The notes beneath the pieces were generated by a model. It made no database searches, was not told the origin of the DNA, and saw only the letters and a program-made list of their open reading frames with translations. From Thermoplasmata archaeon (lineage in GTDB: Archaea; Thermoplasmatota; Thermoplasmata; UBA10834; DTMW01), in contig JAOUEZ010000033.1 of NCBI GenBank assembly GCA_029858465.1, positions 1-10,044 of the forward strand: a DNA stretch of 10,044 nt. Reading direction: 5' to 3'. The stretch's first letter is position 1. Each line of letters starts with the position of its first letter. The translations under genes were made by a program, and so were the position numbers. Below are positions 6,280 through 10,044 of this stretch, piece after piece.

Positions 6280-6695
6280 GCGAGTTCAATCCGACCATTC
6301 TCGCATTCTGTTGCAACTGGTGTTCGTATGCGGGTGCGGACCTCGCGGGCGTCAGCAGGCTACAGATGCCGCCGAATGTTCATGTCATAAGAGTCATGTG
6401 TAGTGCCGCCGTTAAGCCTGAATACGTTTTCAAGGCACTTTCTCAGGGGATAGACGGTGTCCTTGTTCTCGGCTGTCATATTGGCGATTGTCATTATATG
6501 ACAGGCAATCACAGGACAGCCAAGAGATTCCCTCTCGCTCAGAAAATATTGAACGATGTAGGGATTGATGAAACACGCCTCAAGCTGGACTGGGTAAGCG
6601 CGGCCGAGGGCGAGAAGTTCCAGCAGGTCATAACTGAGTTCGTCGGAGTTATCAAGAAGCTCGGCCCCAACCCGCTTAGGGAGGTGAAATTTTGA
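6276..6695 (+). CDS. mvhD: MvhD family [2Fe-2S] electron-transfer subunit
   Basis: This 139-residue protein is full length for MvhD, the small iron-sulfur protein that links an electron-donating hydrogenase or formate dehydrogenase to HdrA. The family cysteines are visible: FCCNWCSYAGAD (Cys12, Cys13, Cys16), VMCSAAVKP (Cys42) and LGCHIGDCHYMTGN (Cys67, Cys72). The C-terminal LDWVSAAEGEKF block is typical too. Two departures from the usual pattern are seen: the common CSGRV-type motif reads CSAAV, and GCHPGDCHY reads GCHIGDCHY. All cluster ligands remain. It is a separate gene here, whereas in QmoB-type proteins it is fused to an HdrA-like domain. It overlaps the preceding gene (ATGA) and the following one (TTGA), consistent with coupled translation and fixed stoichiometry in one complex. 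Confidence 0.95.
   Translation: MSEFNPTILAFCCNWCSYAGADLAGVSRLQMPPNVHVIRVMCSAAVKPEYVFKALSQGIDGVLVLGCHIGDCHYMTGNHRTAKRFPLAQKILNDVGIDETRLKLDWVSAAEGEKFQQVITEFVGVIKKLGPNPLREVKF
6680..6687 (+). promoter_or_regulatory. Ribosome binding site supporting a TTG start for the fdhB-like gene
   Basis: GGAGGTGA ends four bases before TTG at 6692. The next in-frame ATG is 69 bases further on and would cut into conserved-looking sequence, so TTG is the likely start. The TTG overlaps the mvhD stop codon. Confidence 0.65.
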
Positions 6696-7492
6696 ACGAA
6701 CTCGGAAAGAAGCTGTGCGATATCGCCTTCGACAAGCAGAAGGCGGATTATCTGCTCGCCATGAGAGAAGAGAGCGGCAATGTCGCACCGGTGTTCATCT
6801 CGAAGGGCGAGGACATAGGCGAGGCGAACATAGATTATCCATATCAGCTCGTCACGATCCTCAGCAGGATATATCCCTGGCTGAATAAGGGCAAGATTGC
6901 GATTGTCGCGCGCAGATGCGACGAGAAAGCCTTGAACGAAACCATCAAGCGCGGACTGTTCGATGGAAACCGTATCGCCGTCATCGGGCTTGCTTGCAGT
7001 AAAGAACAGATCAAGAAATGCAGATGCAACGACCCCGTTCCAACTAAAGTGGATATCGGCGAGCCGAACAACGGCGTCAATACCGACGAGCTCATGAATA
7101 AATTGCAGAGGATATCACCTGAAGAACGAATGGATTTCTGGGTAAGGCAGTTCAAGAAGTGCAACAAGTGCTTCGCCTGCACGACGAACTGTCCGGTCTG
7201 CTTCTGCGAAGATTGCGTCTTGGAGGAGCGGACTTTCGTCGCGGAAAAGGGCATCCCGCCAGGACTATCCTTCCACATGATCCGCACGTTCCATCTCGCG
7301 GACAAGTGCATCGAGTGTGGCGAGTGCGAAAGGTCCTGCCCGGTAGATATTCCGCTTCTTACCCTGAGGAAGATGGCGCTTAAGGACATCAAGGATCTTT
7401 ACAATTTCAAGCCTGGAGACAGAGAGACTGCCAGTCCGATGCTCACGACTCTTGAGGGCGAACTGCTGGAGGATGATACGCATGTCTGTTAA
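6692..7492 (+). CDS. FdhB/FrhB-like protein with C-terminal two-cluster [4Fe-4S] domain
   Basis: This 266-residue iron-sulfur protein sits between mvhD and fdhA. Residues 66-110 (KGKIAIVARRCDEKAL, then RIAVIGLAC) resemble the FrhB/FdhB C-terminal domain pattern of a VARPCE/D-x-RAL segment followed by an I-I-G-x-x-C segment. The C-terminal half has a two-cluster ferredoxin like HdrC or FdhB: Cys157/160/163/167 and Cys206/209/212/216, each last Cys followed by Pro. Three more cysteines (170, 172, 175) follow the first set and could hold another metal site. Canonical F420-dependent FdhB is about 100 residues longer, and I do not see its full flavin/F420-binding region, so F420 use cannot be inferred. 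The likely role is electron transfer between FdhA and MvhD/HdrA. The start is TTG; the 3' end overlaps fdhA by 11 bases. The family name is less certain than the role. Confidence 0.8.
   Translation: MNELGKKLCDIAFDKQKADYLLAMREESGNVAPVFISKGEDIGEANIDYPYQLVTILSRIYPWLNKGKIAIVARRCDEKALNETIKRGLFDGNRIAVIGLACSKEQIKKCRCNDPVPTKVDIGEPNNGVNTDELMNKLQRISPEERMDFWVRQFKKCNKCFACTTNCPVCFCEDCVLEERTFVAEKGIPPGLSFHMIRTFHLADKCIECGECERSCPVDIPLLTLRKMALKDIKDLYNFKPGDRETASPMLTTLEGELLEDDTHVC
7468..7472 (+). promoter_or_regulatory. Ribosome binding site deciding the fdhA start
   Basis: GGAGG is immediately followed by an ATG at 7473 (no spacing) and lies nine bases before the ATG at 7482. The latter is therefore chosen; it gives MSVKHVLTTCPYCGCGC, close to the usual FdhA N-terminus. 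Confidence 0.65.
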
Positions 7493-9518
7493 GCATGTTC
7501 TTACGACCTGCCCTTATTGCGGTTGCGGTTGCAATTTCTATCTGCAGGTCGTCGACAACAGGCTTGTCGGCGTCGTTCCGTGCAAGACGGACGAGATTGG
7601 TCAGGGAAGGCTTTGCATCAAAGGATACAATGCCTACGCTTTCGTGCAGAACCCCGACAGGCTGACGCATCCGATGGTAAGGGACGGCCACCAGCTGAGA
7701 AAGGCGACATGGGATGAGGCACTGGACAGGATTGTGAGCGAGATCAAGAAAATCGTGTCAAAGCACGGTCCCGACTCCGTCGTGGTCTTCGCCTCCGCGA
7801 GATGCACGAATGAGGAGAACTATCTGATGCAGAAATTCGCGAGAGCGGCGATCGGGACGAACAACGTTGACCATTGCGCTCGACTTTGCCATGCGTCAAC
7901 GGTCGCAGGACTCGTTTACTCGTTCGGCAGCGGCGCGATGACGAACTCGATACCCGAATTCGAAAATGCCGACTGCATCCTTGTCACGGGATCGAACACT
8001 CTTGAGACTCATCCTCTGATCGGTGCAAGAATAGTCAAAGCTCTGTACAGCGGCGCGAAGGTGATAGTCGTCGATCCAAGGGAGACGCCGCTTTCCCGGC
8101 TCGCACAACTGAGCCTTCACCAGAAACCTGGAACTGACATCGCTTGGATACACGGGATCGCGAATGTCATAATCAGCGAGGATCTCGTCGACAAGGAGTT
8201 CGTTGCGACGAAGACGAAGCATTTCGAGGAGCTGAAGAAGGTCGTGGCCGAATACACTCCCGAGAAAGTCGAAAAACTCACCGGTATTCCGAAAGAAAAA
8301 CTCATGGAAGTCGCGAGAGTGTACGCGAAATCGAAGAAGTCGATGATCGCGTACGCCATGGGTATCACACAGCACAGCAACGGCACGGCAATCGTGAAAT
8401 CGTTGGCGAACCTTTCGATGCTCACGGGTCATATCGGAAAGGAATCGACCGGTGTGAATCCTCTCAGAGGGCAGAACAACGTCCAGGGAGCCTGCGACGC
8501 GGGTTCTCTTCCGAATTTCTATCCCGGATACCAGCTTGTCGCGAATGGGGACATGAAGGCCAAATTCGAGAAAGCATGGGGGCAGACCTTATCCGACAAG
8601 CCAGGTCTGACGATAACGGAGGCCATTGAGAAAGCGGCCACAGGAGAGATCAAGGCTGTAATAACGTTCGGAGAGAACATGATGATATCAGACCCGGACA
8701 TCACGCATGTGGAAAAAGCCCTGAGCAATCTGGAATTCTTCGCTGTGGCTGATATATTCCCGACGGAGACATCGAAATTCGCCCATGTCGTATTGCCCGC
8801 CGCGTGCTATGCCGAAAAAGATGGGACATTCACTAACACCGATCGGAAAGTCAGACGCGTGAGAAAAGCTGTCGATGGTCCCGGGGAAGCATTGCCCGAT
8901 TGGGAGATTGTGTGCGAACTCGGACGGAGATACGGTGCACAAGGTTTCGATTTCAACTCGGTATCAGATATTATGGACGAGTTCGCATCCGTCGCCCCGG
9001 CATACGGTGGCATCAGCTTCGATCGTTTAGAGAAGGAGATGCTCACCTGGCCCTGCCCTTCAAAGGATCACGCCGGGACGAGGATACTGCATGTAGGCGG
9101 ATTCAAGATCGGTAAGGGGCAGTTCGCGCCCGTGAGTCACGAACCGCCCGCGGAAGAGCCCTCAGAAGATTATCCGATGATACTCACGACCGGCAGGAAC
9201 CTGTTCCAATATCATACGGGGACCATGACGCGGCGCACTCCGAAGCTCGAGCGAGAATCCCCGGAGCCTTATGTCGAAATCCACAAAGCGGACGCGAAAC
9301 CGCTCGGAGTCGAAGATGGCGACAGGGTGAGAATCTCATCGAGAAGAGGGAGCATCACATTGGCGGCACGCGTGACGGACCGCATAACAGAGGGAGTGAT
9401 TTTCGTACCGTTCCACTATGCCGAGGCCGCAGCAAATATGCTCACGAATCCTGTATTAGACCCAATCGCGAAGATCCCTGAGCTGAAAGTCTGCGCAGCA
9501 AGAGTCGAAAAAGCCTGA
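7482..9518 (+). CDS. fdhA: Formate dehydrogenase alpha subunit (Mo/W-bis-pterin, cysteine type)
   Basis: This 678-residue catalytic subunit of the molybdopterin oxidoreductase family catalyses the interconversion of formate and CO2. The N-terminal [4Fe-4S] motif is Cys10, Cys13, Cys17 and Cys45, followed by Lys47 (CIKG), the lysine between cluster and cofactor. The active-site segment DHCARLCHASTVAGL (130-144) has Cys136 followed by His137 where selenocysteine enzymes have Sec-His, so this is a cysteine form. NPLRGQNNVQGACD (326-339) carries Arg329, equivalent to the formate-binding Arg333 of E. coli FdhF. The final 110 or so residues form the dinucleotide-binding domain (TTGRNLFQYHTGTMTRR). 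No twin-arginine signal is present, so the enzyme is cytoplasmic. The size matches methanogen FdhA and lacks the N-terminal extra iron-sulfur domains of NAD-linked enzymes. A TTG at 7452 would extend the frame but has no ribosome binding site. It is last in the operon, presumably feeding electrons through the FdhB-like protein and MvhD. Confidence 0.94.
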   Translation: MSVKHVLTTCPYCGCGCNFYLQVVDNRLVGVVPCKTDEIGQGRLCIKGYNAYAFVQNPDRLTHPMVRDGHQLRKATWDEALDRIVSEIKKIVSKHGPDSVVVFASARCTNEENYLMQKFARAAIGTNNVDHCARLCHASTVAGLVYSFGSGAMTNSIPEFENADCILVTGSNTLETHPLIGARIVKALYSGAKVIVVDPRETPLSRLAQLSLHQKPGTDIAWIHGIANVIISEDLVDKEFVATKTKHFEELKKVVAEYTPEKVEKLTGIPKEKLMEVARVYAKSKKSMIAYAMGITQHSNGTAIVKSLANLSMLTGHIGKESTGVNPLRGQNNVQGACDAGSLPNFYPGYQLVANGDMKAKFEKAWGQTLSDKPGLTITEAIEKAATGEIKAVITFGENMMISDPDITHVEKALSNLEFFAVADIFPTETSKFAHVVLPAACYAEKDGTFTNTDRKVRRVRKAVDGPGEALPDWEIVCELGRRYGAQGFDFNSVSDIMDEFASVAPAYGGISFDRLEKEMLTWPCPSKDHAGTRILHVGGFKIGKGQFAPVSHEPPAEEPSEDYPMILTTGRNLFQYHTGTMTRRTPKLERESPEPYVEIHKADAKPLGVEDGDRVRISSRRGSITLAARVTDRITEGVIFVPFHYAEAAANMLTNPVLDPIAKIPELKVCAARVEKA

Positions 9519-9542
9519 TGCTCCTTGAAAGATAATTATTGG

Positions 9543-9578
9543 CCAGGAAGAATCCATCGACGGATATCGACTCCCTGG
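9543..9578. terminator. Weak inverted repeat between convergent genes
   Basis: The 70-base gap after fdhA holds CCAGG (9543-9547) paired with CCTGG (9574-9578), and inside it TCGA (9557-9560) with TCGA (9567-9570). It could form a hairpin serving both converging transcripts, but the stems are short and no long T-run follows on either strand. Confidence 0.2.
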
Positions 9579-9588
9579 ACGTGTCAGT

Positions 9589-10044
9589 TCATTCCTTTTT
9601 CTCTTCGGGCTTGCATTGCTCCGGGCTGCAGTATCCGGCCGCGCCGACGGCTATCGTCCAAAAGACGAGCCAACAGGACAACATCAGGCTCAGACCCGCG
9701 TTCTCGCTCAATCCCGCGTTGGCGAGCCTTGTCTCCATGACTCCGCTCCCGATGCTCTCGTTTGTAATGACCTGCATCACATAGAACCCGACAATGGTCA
9801 GCATCGTGAGAACAAGCATCAAGACGATGCCCAACTTCCTCTTGCCGAGTTTCCAGTCGCTCGGGAATGTCCCGAAGTGCGCGATGAAAATCACACCCCA
9901 GATCAGCCAGACCGACGCATCGACCGCGACTTCCGGTATCGCCGCGCCTGCAAATTGGAATACAATCTCTATTATTGCCGTGACGACTAGGATCGTCATA
10001 AGGCCGTAGAATTTCTTGTAGAAGTTCTTGTTCGCCTTGTCGCA
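9589..10044 (-). CDS. Unrecognised multi-pass membrane protein, 3' part
   Basis: The frame is open to the window edge, with 15 readable codons before the first ATG (9999), so the start probably lies beyond 10044. Of the 151 visible residues, four hydrophobic segments are likely membrane helices (about 18-36, 43-59, 71-93 and 118-137). A basic loop (KLGKRKLG) follows helix 2 and a longer hydrophilic loop rich in Ser, Asn and Glu separates helices 3 and 4. The tail is short and charged, with two cysteines (139, 144) and a Glu/Lys-rich end. Protein-like composition and regular helices argue that the gene is real. I do not recognise a family and infer no function. It is convergent with fdhA, so it is not part of that operon. 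Confidence 0.7.
   Translation of the reverse strand, partial: CDKANKNFYKKFYGLMTILVVTAIIEIVFQFAGAAIPEVAVDASVWLIWGVIFIAHFGTFPSDWKLGKRKLGIVLMLVLTMLTIVGFYVMQVITNESIGSGVMETRLANAGLSENAGLSLMLSCWLVFWTIAVGAAGYCSPEQCKPEEKKE

Noticed and set aside
9616..9990. Plus-strand open frame opposite the terminal membrane protein
   Set aside because: It is charged and Arg/Asp-rich, with no domain and no ribosome binding site. The opposite strand shows four regular hydrophobic segments.
1..10044. Search for CRISPR repeats, transposons, tRNA genes and phage genes
   Set aside because: No regularly spaced repeats, transposase motifs, terminal inverted repeats or cloverleaf patterns were seen by eye on either strand.

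Overview
The window looks like a piece of an archaeal, probably euryarchaeal, chromosome (perhaps Thermoplasmata or a related anaerobic lineage; this placement is inference). The evidence is a KptA with an N-terminal zinc-knuckle, an archaeal-type LeuD (SSREQAP motif), TATA/BRE-like promoters, one likely leaderless gene, and strong GGAGGTG ribosome binding sites inside operons. GC content is moderate and coding density is high. I saw no rRNA, tRNA, CRISPR array, insertion sequence or phage gene.

Layout. Bases 1-1366 (+) hold the 3' end of a LeuD/aconitase-family small subunit, followed 16 bases later by an isocitrate/isopropylmalate dehydrogenase whose substrate-binding residues look like those of isocitrate dehydrogenase. 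Bases 1371-2237 (-) encode a DUF2797 zinc-finger protein, convergent with the dehydrogenase and only 4 bases from it, with its own TATA box. Bases 2290-2982 (-) encode RNA 2'-phosphotransferase KptA. Bases 2983-3289 are a divergent regulatory region with TATA-like elements, a small palindrome and a potential structured leader RNA. Bases 3290-9518 (+) are a tightly coupled five-gene operon: hdrA-like 1, hdrA-like 2, mvhD, an fdhB-like iron-sulfur protein and fdhA. Bases 9589-10044 (-) are the 3' part of an unrecognised four-helix membrane protein, convergent with fdhA.

How the genes work together. The five-gene operon encodes what is probably one soluble flavin/iron-sulfur complex. FdhA (Mo/W-bis-pterin, cysteine-type) oxidises formate or reduces CO2. 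The FdhB-like protein carries two [4Fe-4S] clusters, MvhD passes electrons to HdrA, and the two HdrA-like flavoproteins are candidates for flavin-based electron bifurcation or confurcation. The arrangement is unusual in two ways. HdrA is present as two non-identical proteins with complementary domains: one has only the FAD domain with its inserted ferredoxin, and the other has the N-terminal domain, an insert-less FAD domain and the C-terminal ferredoxin. No HdrB/HdrC follows, so the high-potential partner is not evident. This module is the most interesting part of the window.
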